Below the pieces are notes generated by a model. It saw only the letters and a list, made by a program, of their open reading frames with translations, did not search any database and was not told the origin of the DNA. Below, in pieces: positions 33,237 through 41,985 of a stretch of DNA of 64,000 nucleotides. Source of the DNA: Streptomyces sp. NBC_00286 (GTDB lineage: Bacteria > Actinomycetota > Actinomycetes > Streptomycetales > Streptomycetaceae); contig NZ_CP108054.1 in the NCBI RefSeq assembly GCF_036173125.1, forward strand, positions 4,526,001-4,590,000, read 5' to 3'. The first letter of the stretch is position 1; the number at the start of each line of letters is the position of its first letter. Both the position numbers and the translations under genes were made by a program.

Positions 33237-33285
33237 ACTTGCCGAGCCCTACCCGTTCGTGTCCACCGTTCTCCGCGCTCACTCG
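33226..33285 (+). pseudogene. Relic of a third CBS-like partner gene
   Basis: Overlapping the antiporter's stop in another frame the DNA reads SARELAEPYPFVSTV, which matches the N-terminus of the CBS-like partners at 20503 and 30925 (RARDLAEPYVS, RARDLAEPCPFVTT). Similarity ends after 20 codons. It shows that the CPA1 gene was also followed by this partner and that the partner was lost by deletion. Confidence 0.55.
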
Positions 33286-33454
33286 TGGCGGCGACAAGAT
33301 GATCAGGAGCAGCACGGCGAGTGCGGCCCACAGCACGGCGCGCGTCAAGGTGAGCCCCACGAGCCCCAGTCGAGCAACACCAGCATCCCAAAGAGCAGCG
33401 CTCCGGCGAACACCGCGCTGCGCAACTCCCGTACCCAGTAACGGTCATGAACCA
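33253..33454 (-). pseudogene. Small membrane protein gene, frameshifted
   Basis: A GTG at 33454 starts HDRYWVRELRSAVFAGALLF then GMLVLLDW. After one frame change it continues GLTLTRAVLWAALAVLLLII and LSPPRVSAENGG. Together these make a plausible two-helix membrane protein of about 65 residues broken by a single indel. A sequencing error could also cause this. Function unknown. Confidence 0.4.
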
Positions 33455-33545
33455 CTCCGACGGCAGCCACACGCTGAGTACTGCCTACTGAGCCACTCTT
33501 CTTGCTGCGCCGTTCCAAGCGAGCCACAGGAGGCACGCCGACGGG

Positions 33546-36500
33546 TCATGTCTCTGTCCGTGACAAAGCCGGCCCAGGGGCCGGGCGTACCGCATGACGG
33601 GCCCCGGGGTTGGCCATGAGGTGGCGAGGGTCGGCGACGCGCGTGATGGCGGACTCGACGGCGGCGACACGGTCGGCCAGCAGGCCCAGGGCGGCGACAG
33701 CCTTGGTGAGGGGGTCGCCCTCCGGGCCGCCGAGGGTCTGGGTACGGACGTACGCGGCCCTCAACTCGGCCCAGCGCGCCGTCTGTTCGGCGGTCAGCGT
33801 GTCGCGGAGCTCGGCCAGTTTCAGCAGGTTCGCCTCGGCTCCGGTGGTGAGGGTCTGGGCCTCGGCCGTGTAGTGGTCGTCCAGGACGGCGGCCAGCTCC
33901 GCGTCGTTCATGACGGGCTGGATGCGCTGGGCGATCTTGTTCATGTTGCGGTAGGAGCCCTGGAGCTGGAAGGGCGGCTCGGTGCGCGTGCTGTCCGTCT
34001 GGGCGGCTGAAGCGATGTAGGCCGCGTTCACCGCGAGGACCGTCTCGCGCGCGGTGAGCAGGTGGCGCAGGACCGCGAGGATCTGCTCCAGTTCGGCGGG
34101 GGCGTACGGGTGGGTGAGCTGGTCGGCGCGGGCCGTGGAGTCGCCCTCGGCCAGCCGGATCAGCAGGTCGAGGTCGGTGCGGTCGCGGCCCGCGAGGGGC
34201 GCCAGGATCGCGTTCGCGGTCAGGGCGTTCTCGATGAAGCTGACCGCGAAGGCGTCCTCCTTGCCGGTCAGGACGTCGCCGAGGTTCCATACGTCGGCAC
34301 GGTTGGCCAGCATGTCCGGGACGCGGAAGCGGCTGCCCGACTCGGTGTAGGGGTTGCCTGCCATGCAGACCGCGAAGCGCTTGCCGCGCAGGTCGTAGGT
34401 GCGGGGCTCCCCGTCCCGTACGCCCTCGATACGGCGCGTGGCGTCGCACAGCGGGATGAACTTCTGCAGCAGCTCGGGCGAGGTGTGCTGGATGTCGTCC
34501 AGGTAGAGGAGCGTGTTGTTGCCCGCCTCCAGCGCGAAGTTGATCTTCTCGATCTCCTGGCGGGCGGTCACGTTCGGAGCTTCGGCCGGGTCGAGCGAGG
34601 TGACCGCGTGTCCGAGGGCCGGGCCGTTGACCTTGACCAGGACGAGACCGAGGCGGTCGGCGACGTACTCCATGAGCGTCGTCTTGCCGTAGCCGGGCGG
34701 CGAGATGAGCAGCAGCAGGCCGCCGCTGTCGGTGCGCTTGCCGTCGCCGGTCGTGCCGAGCTGCTTGGCGAGGTTGTCGCCGATGAGCGGGAGGTAGACC
34801 TCGTCGATGAGGCGGTTGCGTACGAACGCGGTCATGACGCGTGGGCGGTACTCGTCCAGTCGGATACGGGACCGCTCGGCGGTGACCAGAGCCGTGCGCT
34901 GCCGCTGGTAGGCGCGGTGGCCGGGCACGTCGCGGGTGCGGAAGTCGCCGGTGCGCGCGAGGAGTTCGTCGATGCGGACTGTGAGCGTACGGCCGGTGAT
35001 GCGCGGGTGGGCGCCCAGAAGTCCCTCGACCGTCTCGGTCAGCGGCGCGTCGGACTCGTAGTGCGTCAGGTCCGGGCAGAGTTCGGCGGCCACGGCCTCG
35101 GCGAGGTCGCCGGCGTCGAGGTCCGTGCCGGTGGCGGAGGTGTACGCGGACAGCCACGCCTCCACCAGCTGGCGGCGTGCGGCGAGGTCGTCGAGTGCGG
35201 CGAGGTCCTCGTCGTACGCCGAAGTGCCCACCGTACGGCGGAACTTGTCGAGCAGTGTGCGCGCGGCCGAGCTGATGACGAACCCCTCGGGTCCGGCCGT
35301 CAGCTCCTCGAAGAGGTACGCGGCGGCGCGCGCCTGGTCGGCGTGCCCGGCCGACGTCCCACCGGCTGTGGCGGATCCGGTCTGCACGTTCCCCATCCTG
35401 GCGGGACCGGCCTGCGCGCTCCCCACCGTGGCGGAACCGGTCTGCACGCTGACCACCGTGGCGGGACCGGCTTTCGCGCCGATTTCGGCGTTCGGCTTAC
35501 TCCGCGTCGCTCCCGCGGCATCCAATGCACCCGCCATGGCGGCGCGCCCGGCGGTCGTCCCGCCGGTCGTGGCGGGTCCGGTCGCCGCGCTCCCCACCGT
35601 GTCAGGACCGGCCACCGTGCCGATTTCGGCGCTCGGCCGACTCCCTGTCGCCCCCACGGCGGCCACTGCCATCCCGGCGCTCGACCCACTCCGCGTGGCC
35701 CCCGTGCCACCCAGCGCCCCCACCATCGCGGCGCGCGTCCCGGCCCACGAGCCGATCGCCTCCGCCAGCTCCCTCTCGAAGTCGGTGATCGCCGGGGCGA
35801 GTCCGAACGTGTCGCGGGCGCGGGCCAGTGACACGGCACGGCGAGTCCAGGCAGCGCGCTCGTCGTCGGTGGTGCCGTGGGACCAGAAGAGCTGGGCGGC
35901 GGCGCGGGCGGCGGGCCGGTGCCGCAGCGGGCCCGCTGTCTCGTGCAGACGCAGCAGCGCGGCGAGGATCGCGGTCGCGTCGTGGTCGTGGACGCCGCGC
36001 TCGTAGCCCTCGTCGTACGACGCCTCCGCGGCCTGCCGTACGAGGGCGGCGAGGTCGTCGGTCTCGGCCAGCGCGGCCGGGCCATGTTCGTCCAGGAGCC
36101 GGGCGGCGAGGTGTTCGGCCCGGTAGACGTCGGGGGACTCGGAGGGCAGGGGCCGGTCCCAGTACGGGCGGTTGGCCGCGAACTCCGGGTCCGTGACCGG
36201 TGAGCGGTAGTCCGTGCCGGTGAGCGCGAAGGCGAGACCGTCTCCGTGCGGGACCAGCGTGAGGTCGAGCGGCTGGGTGTTGACGGCGAAGCGGTGGCGG
36301 CCCAGGCGGAGGGTGCGGCCGTTGTCGGCGTACAGGTCGGTGCGGTCGCGCAGGGCGCGGGACGCCTCCTGACGGGCGGCCTTCAGTCGGCCGTCCAGCT
36401 CCTCCGCGCGGACCTGGTCGCCCAGTTCGCGCAGCTCGTCCGCCGTACGCCGGACCTTGGCGACCATCGGGTCGGAGGCGAAGTACGTGCTGACCGCGTC

Positions 36501-38897
36501 GGTGCCGGTGAGCGTGGCGGCGCGGCGTGCCACGGTCTCAAGGACCCGGGACGCCGAGGCGGCGAGCTGTTCGGCCCGGCGGGCGCGGGCGTCGGCGAGG
36601 GTCTGCTTGCGTGCGGAGAACGCCTCGTAGACCTCGGTGCGCTTGTCCGCCAGCTCGCCGAGGAAGTCGTCGAAGTCGGCGAAGCGGGCTTCCAGGTTCT
36701 CCAACTGGACGAGCAGGCGGGCGAGTTGCTCGTCGCAGGACTCCACGCTGTCGGCGGCGGTGAGCGCGCCGGCGGCGGACTGGCCGAGGAGTGCGAACTC
36801 GGCGGCGAACTCCGCGCGCCCCTCGTGGTCGAGGAGTTCGCGGCGGCGGGCGTCGAGCGTGGCGCGGGCACGGTTGACGCCGCCCAGGACCTCGGCGATG
36901 CGCTCCAGGATGGACGTACGGACCGTGGCGTCGCCGATGTCGAGTCCGGCGACGACCTCGGTGACGGTCTGCAGCCCGTCGGTCAGTTCGTCGAGGCGGG
37001 CCGTGACGGGTGCGGCCTCGGCGGCGGTGGTGATCGACTCGGCGTCCGTGACGAGTTGTTCGAGGTCCTGGTGGTGGCCGGTGAAGGCGTCCTCGCGGGC
37101 CAGGAAGGCGACGGCACGCTGCCCGAAGGTGGCCAGGTCCGCCTCGGCATCGGCGGTGAGTTCGTCGATGCGGGCGGTGTCCGCGTACCGCATCTCCTTG
37201 AGGGTGAGCAGGTGCCCCTGTGCGTGGCGCAGTTCGGTCAGGCCGCTCACCCAGGCGGCGGCGTTCCGTGGTGCCTCACCCCGCAGTCGCCGTACGAGCG
37301 AGGCGATGCGTGTGGCTGCCTCGCCGAGTGCGTCGGCGGCCTGCCGGGTGAGGGCCTGGACGGTCTCGAATTCGGTCAGCACCTGCTCGGCGGTGATCCG
37401 CACCTGCTCCAACGGGGCGCGTAGATCGCCGAGTTCGGGGTCACCCAGCCAGTGGTACGAGTCCGCCGCCCGGACGCACGCGGCGGCCAGCGCCGCGTAC
37501 ACCTCGGTCGTCGGGGTCGTCTCGGTGACGGCGCGCGTGACGGACAGGCAGTCGGAGATGCCGCGTACGAGGTCGGCGTTGCCGACGCGGGCCAGCGGTC
37601 CGGTGCCGGTGGGTGCGGTGGCGGCGTGCGTGTCGGAGACATACGGGGAACGCCACCGCTGGATGGGATGCACGCGTTGCGGCTCGTCGCTGTCGGCCCG
37701 CAGCACCGTGAGGGCGCCGTCGTCGAACAGGGCCCAGCCGTGGCAGGACAGTGGGGTGGCGACCTCCTTGCGGATCATGTTGTAAGGCAGCAGCAGGCTG
37801 CGGCCCTCCACGCGCGCGTGGAACGCGAACAGCACGTCCTCGCCGTTGGGCGAGCGGACCATGCGCTCGAACTCCAGGTCGGCCGTGTCCGTGCCGTCGA
37901 AGGTCTTGTACGCCCCGGTGGCCAGGCAGTAGCCGCCGGGAAAGACGATGCCCTGGTCCTCGGGCAGCCGGCGGCACGCCTGCCCGATGCCGTCGAGGCG
38001 TACGACGGCCTTGGTGAGGGTGTTGAAGACCAGATACCGGTGGGACTGCTCCTTGTAGGGGCGGATTCGCAGCAGGATCAGGGCGCCCACGCGCGCGTGG
38101 GCGATGTCCGCGTCGGCGAGCGACTGGAGCGGCTCGTCGACCGGTTCGGCGTACATCCCCTCCCCGGTCTCGGTGTTGTCCTCGACCTTGACGGTGAGGG
38201 TGCCGCCGACCGTCTCGACGAAGACCTCGCCCTGGACGGACACATGTGGGTGGCGGCCGAGGACGTGGTCCTCGCGCGTTGCCTCGGTCCACTCGAAGTC
38301 GTGGGAGGGCGGGAAGACATGGTCGCGCTCGCCGCGTGCGTCGAGGAAGGTCGCCCGGCCGTCGTCGGACAGCGCCCAGCGCAGGACGCGGATGTCGTCG
38401 GCCTTCTCGCCGGTCTGGAACACCGCCAGCAACTTGCCGTCGGTGCGGCGCAGTTGGAGGAGGTGGGCCTGACGGTAGTAGCGATAGAGGGCCGCGAACT
38501 CCCGTACGAACGCGGGGTCGTCGAGGAGACCCGGGACGGCGTCCTCGGGCAGCCGGTTCAGGTCGTGGTCGTGCAGCGCGAAGACGTCGGCCACCGTCGT
38601 CTCCGGCTTGAGGCCGAGGAACACGTTGTAGCCGAACAGCAGGTGGTCGCCGACGGCGACGATGTCGCGCGGCACGCAGTTGTGCTCGGTGCGGATGCGC
38701 TCGGTGCCGGTGAGTTCGAGCCGCGTCGAGCCGAACTCCTCGGTGCGGCGGGCGTTGAGCGCCTCGGCGCGCCGGGCGAGCTCGGTGGCCTGCGCGGCGA
38801 GGCGGTCGCGCAGCACTTCGTACGTACCGGTGTCGAGTACTTCGTACGTACCGGTGTCGAGCGTGTCGTACGTACCGGTGTCCAGGCCGGTTGCCAT
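33546..38897 (-). CDS. Giant AAA ATPase (DNA-repair-ATPase-like), partner of the flotillin operon
   Basis: The 1783-residue protein has an N-terminal region of three eight-residue repeats (LDTGTY...), then about 1000 residues of uncharacterised sequence rich in beta strands (residues 40-470) and helices or coiled coil (480-870). A low-complexity Gly/Ala/Thr-rich insert lies at about 1060-1185. A MoxR/dynein-type AAA module follows: Walker A PPGYGKTT near residue 1400, Walker B TLLYLDDIQ near 1460, and a sensor-like MAGNPYTESGSRFRV. Such proteins are annotated DNA repair ATPases but evidence for repair is thin. It is the last gene of a leftward YqiJ-flotillin-ATPase unit, suggesting ATP-driven remodelling of the flotillin assembly. 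Confidence 0.85.
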   Translation of the reverse strand: MATGLDTGTYDTLDTGTYEVLDTGTYEVLRDRLAAQATELARRAEALNARRTEEFGSTRLELTGTERIRTEHNCVPRDIVAVGDHLLFGYNVFLGLKPETTVADVFALHDHDLNRLPEDAVPGLLDDPAFVREFAALYRYYRQAHLLQLRRTDGKLLAVFQTGEKADDIRVLRWALSDDGRATFLDARGERDHVFPPSHDFEWTEATREDHVLGRHPHVSVQGEVFVETVGGTLTVKVEDNTETGEGMYAEPVDEPLQSLADADIAHARVGALILLRIRPYKEQSHRYLVFNTLTKAVVRLDGIGQACRRLPEDQGIVFPGGYCLATGAYKTFDGTDTADLEFERMVRSPNGEDVLFAFHARVEGRSLLLPYNMIRKEVATPLSCHGWALFDDGALTVLRADSDEPQRVHPIQRWRSPYVSDTHAATAPTGTGPLARVGNADLVRGISDCLSVTRAVTETTPTTEVYAALAAACVRAADSYHWLGDPELGDLRAPLEQVRITAEQVLTEFETVQALTRQAADALGEAATRIASLVRRLRGEAPRNAAAWVSGLTELRHAQGHLLTLKEMRYADTARIDELTADAEADLATFGQRAVAFLAREDAFTGHHQDLEQLVTDAESITTAAEAAPVTARLDELTDGLQTVTEVVAGLDIGDATVRTSILERIAEVLGGVNRARATLDARRRELLDHEGRAEFAAEFALLGQSAAGALTAADSVESCDEQLARLLVQLENLEARFADFDDFLGELADKRTEVYEAFSARKQTLADARARRAEQLAASASRVLETVARRAATLTGTDAVSTYFASDPMVAKVRRTADELRELGDQVRAEELDGRLKAARQEASRALRDRTDLYADNGRTLRLGRHRFAVNTQPLDLTLVPHGDGLAFALTGTDYRSPVTDPEFAANRPYWDRPLPSESPDVYRAEHLAARLLDEHGPAALAETDDLAALVRQAAEASYDEGYERGVHDHDATAILAALLRLHETAGPLRHRPAARAAAQLFWSHGTTDDERAAWTRRAVSLARARDTFGLAPAITDFERELAEAIGSWAGTRAAMVGALGGTGATRSGSSAGMAVAAVGATGSRPSAEIGTVAGPDTVGSAATGPATTGGTTAGRAAMAGALDAAGATRSKPNAEIGAKAGPATVVSVQTGSATVGSAQAGPARMGNVQTGSATAGGTSAGHADQARAAAYLFEELTAGPEGFVISSAARTLLDKFRRTVGTSAYDEDLAALDDLAARRQLVEAWLSAYTSATGTDLDAGDLAEAVAAELCPDLTHYESDAPLTETVEGLLGAHPRITGRTLTVRIDELLARTGDFRTRDVPGHRAYQRQRTALVTAERSRIRLDEYRPRVMTAFVRNRLIDEVYLPLIGDNLAKQLGTTGDGKRTDSGGLLLLISPPGYGKTTLMEYVADRLGLVLVKVNGPALGHAVTSLDPAEAPNVTARQEIEKINFALEAGNNTLLYLDDIQHTSPELLQKFIPLCDATRRIEGVRDGEPRTYDLRGKRFAVCMAGNPYTESGSRFRVPDMLANRADVWNLGDVLTGKEDAFAVSFIENALTANAILAPLAGRDRTDLDLLIRLAEGDSTARADQLTHPYAPAELEQILAVLRHLLTARETVLAVNAAYIASAAQTDSTRTEPPFQLQGSYRNMNKIAQRIQPVMNDAELAAVLDDHYTAEAQTLTTGAEANLLKLAELRDTLTAEQTARWAELRAAYVRTQTLGGPEGDPLTKAVAALGLLADRVAAVESAITRVADPRHLMANPGARHAVRPAPGPALSRTET
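38815..38886. repeat. Three 24-bp tandem units in the start of the giant ATPase gene
   Basis: Units at 38815-38838, 38839-38862 and 38863-38886 share the core CGTACGTACCGGTGTC. They encode the repeated peptide LDTGTY plus two residues at the very N-terminus. In-frame, nearly identical copies suggest recent slippage expansion and a length that may vary between strains. Confidence 0.8.
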
Positions 38898-38975
38898 GGT
38901 CCAGCTTCCCTTCGAGGAGCAGGGTCCGCAGCTGCCGTCCCCTGTGCGGCAGCTGCGGACCCGTGGGGCGGGTGA

Positions 38976-41021
38976 TCAGGCCTTGACGCCGCCGTTGAGT
39001 TCGGCGAGCGGCAGGTCGGCCAGGCCCAGTTCGCCCGCCCGGTCCATGAGCTGCTCCAGTCGGCCGGCGTTGGCTCCGCCCGTGTTCATCAGCTTCATCA
39101 GCAGCGCGGAGACGGTCAGGTTCTGCACGTCGGCCGTGGAGACCGAGCCGAGGACGCGGCTCAGGTCGTCGGTGAAGCTCGACGTGCCGTCCAGCCAGGG
39201 CCCGGCGAGCGCCTGCGCGGTCTCGGAGTGCTGTACGAAGCCGTCGACGCTCTTGCCGAGCGCGATCGAGGAGACGAGGCGGTCGAAGAAGACGGACTCC
39301 CCGCCGACGATGTTGATGTCGGCGTTCTCCAGGCCGGTCGCCAGCACCGTGGCCTGTGCCTCGGCGACCTGCCGCTGTACGTCCAGACCGGCCAGCCGGA
39401 TGTCCTTCTCGGCCTCCAGACGCAGCCGGTACTCCTCGTGGCCGCGGGACGCGTCGTCGAGGGCGGCCATCGCGGCGGCCTTCTCGGTCAGCCCGGCCGC
39501 CTCGGCCTTCAGCCGGCCGCCGATCGCCTCGGCCTCCGCGTGCGCCTTCGCCCGTGCGCCCTCGGCCTCCGCCTTGAGGCGTGCCTGGGTGGCCTCCGCC
39601 TCCGCGAGGCCGGCCTTCTCGATGACCTCGGCCTCCTTGTCGCGGACCTGGACGGCCGCGAGCCCTTCGGCCGCCGCCTCGGCCTGGATGCCCTCGGCGA
39701 GCCGCAGCTTGGCCCGCGCGTCCAGGTCGGCGGCCTTCAACCCCGCTTCCGCCAGCGTGAGTTGCTCGGCCGCCCGGTGCGTGGCCGCCTGCTCGGCCGC
39801 CTCCGCCGCCTTGATGTCCTTGACCAGCTTCTCCTGCGCCTGAGCCTCGGCGGCGATGATCACGGTCTGCCGGCCGCGCTCGGCCTCCTCCACCGCGCGC
39901 AGCTTCTTGATGGACTCCTCCTGCTCGGCGACCGTACGGTCCACCGCGACCCGCTCCCGGATGACCTCGGCGATCTCCCGCTTCTCCGCCTCGACCTCCT
40001 TCTCGGCGGAGATCCGGGTCAGCTCGGTCTCCCGCTCCCGCGCGATGACTTCGAGGAGGCGGTCCTTCTCGATGCGCTCGTTCTCGATGGCGATGACCCG
40101 CTCGCGGTTCTTCTGCGCGACGGCCACCTCGCGGGCCTGGTTCTCCCGCTGGATGCCCAGCTGCTCCTCGGTCTTGAGGAACGCGCCCTGCGACCGCAGC
40201 CGCTCCTCCTCCATCACCCGCGCCGTCTCGGCCTCCTCACGGGCCCGTACGGTGTCGATCTCCCGCTTCTGCTTGATCTCGGCGTCTGCCTGACGGCGCT
40301 CCAGTTCGAGGATGGCCTCCCGGGCGTCGACGTTCTGCCGGGTGATCTCCTTCTCCTCGGTGCGCTGGAACTCGTTGGTGCGCACGTGCTCGATGGCCGT
40401 CAGCTCGGTGATCTTGCGGATGCCCTGTGCGTCCAGGACGTTGGCCGGGTCGAGCTGGGAGAGCGGCGTCTGCTCCAGGTAGTCGATCGCCGCGTCCTCC
40501 AGGTGGTAGCCGTTGAGGTCGATGCCGATGATCTCGATGATCCGGTACCGCAGTTCCTCGCGCTTGGTGTAGAGGTCGGTGAAGTCCATCTGCTTGCCGA
40601 CGGTCTTCAGCGCCTCGGAGAACTTCGCGTTGAACAGCTCCTGCAGCGTGTCCTTGTCACTGGCACGGGTCGTGCCGATCGCCTGGGCGACCCTGATGAC
40701 GTCCTCGACGGTCTTGTTGACCCGTACGAAGAACGAGATCCGGATGTCGGCGCGGATGTTGTCCCGGCAGATCAGCCCGTCCCGGCCGGTGCGGGTGATG
40801 TCGATGGTCTTCACCGAGATGTCCATCACCTCGGCCTTGTGCAGCACCGGCAGCACGACCTGCCCGGTGAACGTCACATCGACCTTCCGCATCTTCGAGA
40901 CGATCAGCGCCTTGCCCTGCTCCACCTTGCGGAACAGCCGGGAGAAGACGAACAGCAGGGCGAGCGTGGCGAGCAGGACAGCGGCGACGAGCACGCCGAT
41001 GCCCACGGTGGTGGCATCCAT
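38976..41021 (-). CDS. Flotillin (YqiK-like SPFH protein)
   Basis: The 681-residue protein has an N-terminal membrane helix (residues 7-28), an SPFH domain (about 30-200, with VEQGKALIVSKMRKVDVTFTG and ISVKTIDITRTGRDGLICRD), and a very long Glu/Ala/Arg-rich coiled coil (about 215-540). A C-terminal flotillin oligomerisation region includes GGESVFFDRLVSSIALGKSVD. Length and layout match YqiK/flotillin scaffolds, which organise membrane microdomains. ATG 41021 follows AAGGA. It lies between a YqiJ-like membrane protein upstream and the giant ATPase downstream on the same strand. Confidence 0.92.
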   Translation of the reverse strand: MDATTVGIGVLVAAVLLATLALLFVFSRLFRKVEQGKALIVSKMRKVDVTFTGQVVLPVLHKAEVMDISVKTIDITRTGRDGLICRDNIRADIRISFFVRVNKTVEDVIRVAQAIGTTRASDKDTLQELFNAKFSEALKTVGKQMDFTDLYTKREELRYRIIEIIGIDLNGYHLEDAAIDYLEQTPLSQLDPANVLDAQGIRKITELTAIEHVRTNEFQRTEEKEITRQNVDAREAILELERRQADAEIKQKREIDTVRAREEAETARVMEEERLRSQGAFLKTEEQLGIQRENQAREVAVAQKNRERVIAIENERIEKDRLLEVIARERETELTRISAEKEVEAEKREIAEVIRERVAVDRTVAEQEESIKKLRAVEEAERGRQTVIIAAEAQAQEKLVKDIKAAEAAEQAATHRAAEQLTLAEAGLKAADLDARAKLRLAEGIQAEAAAEGLAAVQVRDKEAEVIEKAGLAEAEATQARLKAEAEGARAKAHAEAEAIGGRLKAEAAGLTEKAAAMAALDDASRGHEEYRLRLEAEKDIRLAGLDVQRQVAEAQATVLATGLENADINIVGGESVFFDRLVSSIALGKSVDGFVQHSETAQALAGPWLDGTSSFTDDLSRVLGSVSTADVQNLTVSALLMKLMNTGGANAGRLEQLMDRAGELGLADLPLAELNGGVKA

Positions 41022-41098
41022 GGCATACGTCCTTGAGGCGTAAGGGAGTTGACTGATGAGGGAGAAAGGCGCCGGGGTGTGTCCGGGGGCGGCGCGGC

Positions 41099-41623
41099 TC
41101 AGGCAGCGCGGTCCCGCGGATGGAGCGCGTCGGCGCGATCTCGGGAGTCGAGCGCGGCGGCATACGGCGCGCCCCGGAAAGGTTCTTCGGCCTCATCGGC
41201 GGCACACGGCACAGTGATGCCGTCGCCGATGCGGGCCTCGGCGTGCCGGGGCGGCTCGGGTTCGTCGGGGAAGAGGCGGTGCAACGGCCGTACGAACAGG
41301 CAGGTCAGCCGCCAGGCGGCGAGCAGCACCCCGACCGGCACCACCAGGCGCAGCAGTCCGCCGAGGGTTCCCGAGGGCACGAACACGTCCAGCAGGATCG
41401 CCGCCCCCAGGCTGAGGAACCAGGCAAGCACCGTCAGCAGTGAGAACGCGACCGCGACCGGCACCCCGCCCATGCCCCAGGCGTCGAGGTCGGTATCCGC
41501 GTCGAAGCTGTCGGAGCCGGCCGCGCCGAAGGCGACGAGAACCCAGAATCCGACGACCACGACGAGGGCCGCGGTGAACAGAAGGGTGGGAAAGCCGGTA
41601 GCCGCTTCAAGAAACGCCCGCAT
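41099..41623 (-). CDS. YqiJ/NfeD-like membrane protein, partner of the flotillin
   Basis: The 174-residue protein has three hydrophobic segments (about residues 10-30, 50-75 and 85-105) and an acidic linker DSFDADTDLDAWGMGG characteristic of YqiJ-type proteins. The C-terminal OB-fold expected in YqiJ is shortened and arginine-rich after residue 130, so the domain may be degenerate. ATG 41623 has GGGGG upstream; GTG 41629 is possible. Order and strand with the flotillin reproduce the yqiJ-yqiK arrangement of other bacteria. Confidence 0.75.
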   Translation of the reverse strand: MRAFLEAATGFPTLLFTAALVVVVGFWVLVAFGAAGSDSFDADTDLDAWGMGGVPVAVAFSLLTVLAWFLSLGAAILLDVFVPSGTLGGLLRLVVPVGVLLAAWRLTCLFVRPLHRLFPDEPEPPRHAEARIGDGITVPCAADEAEEPFRGAPYAAALDSRDRADALHPRDRAA

Positions 41624-41674
41624 GTCCACCCCCCGCTCATCACGTCATCGCATCTGGCCCGTGGAGAGGTCCGG

Positions 41675-41722
41675 GCCCCGGTGCCGGGAGTCGGCGTCCC
41701 TGCCGGTACCCGGCACCGGGGC
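41675..41722. promoter_or_regulatory. Perfect 14-bp stem upstream of the flotillin operon
   Basis: GCCCCGGTGCCGGG at 41675-41688 is exactly inverted at 41709-41722 with a 20-base loop. It lies 52 bases upstream of the YqiJ-like start and 264 bases before the rightward gene. There is no U-run, so an operator or a leader hairpin is more likely than a terminator. The rest of 41624-41985 shows no gene. Confidence 0.5.
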
Positions 41723-41985
41723 TACCTGCGGCTTCCCCCGAGGACATCGTGCCTGCGGGAGACCCGCCCTCGCATTGCCGGATCCCGGCAGCATTCACCC
41801 GGGCCTCCATGCCGGTTCCCGTTAAGACGGCGTCACTGGCGCATCAAGATGCGGGAGCACTCCAGGAAACGAACGTCGCCCGCCTGAAGCACTGGGAGAG
41901 GGCCCGGAAACCGGCAACAAACCGTGCTCGTCGCTGCCCGGTCACCCCCCTGCCCCCGGCACCGTCGGACAGCCACCATTGGCGC

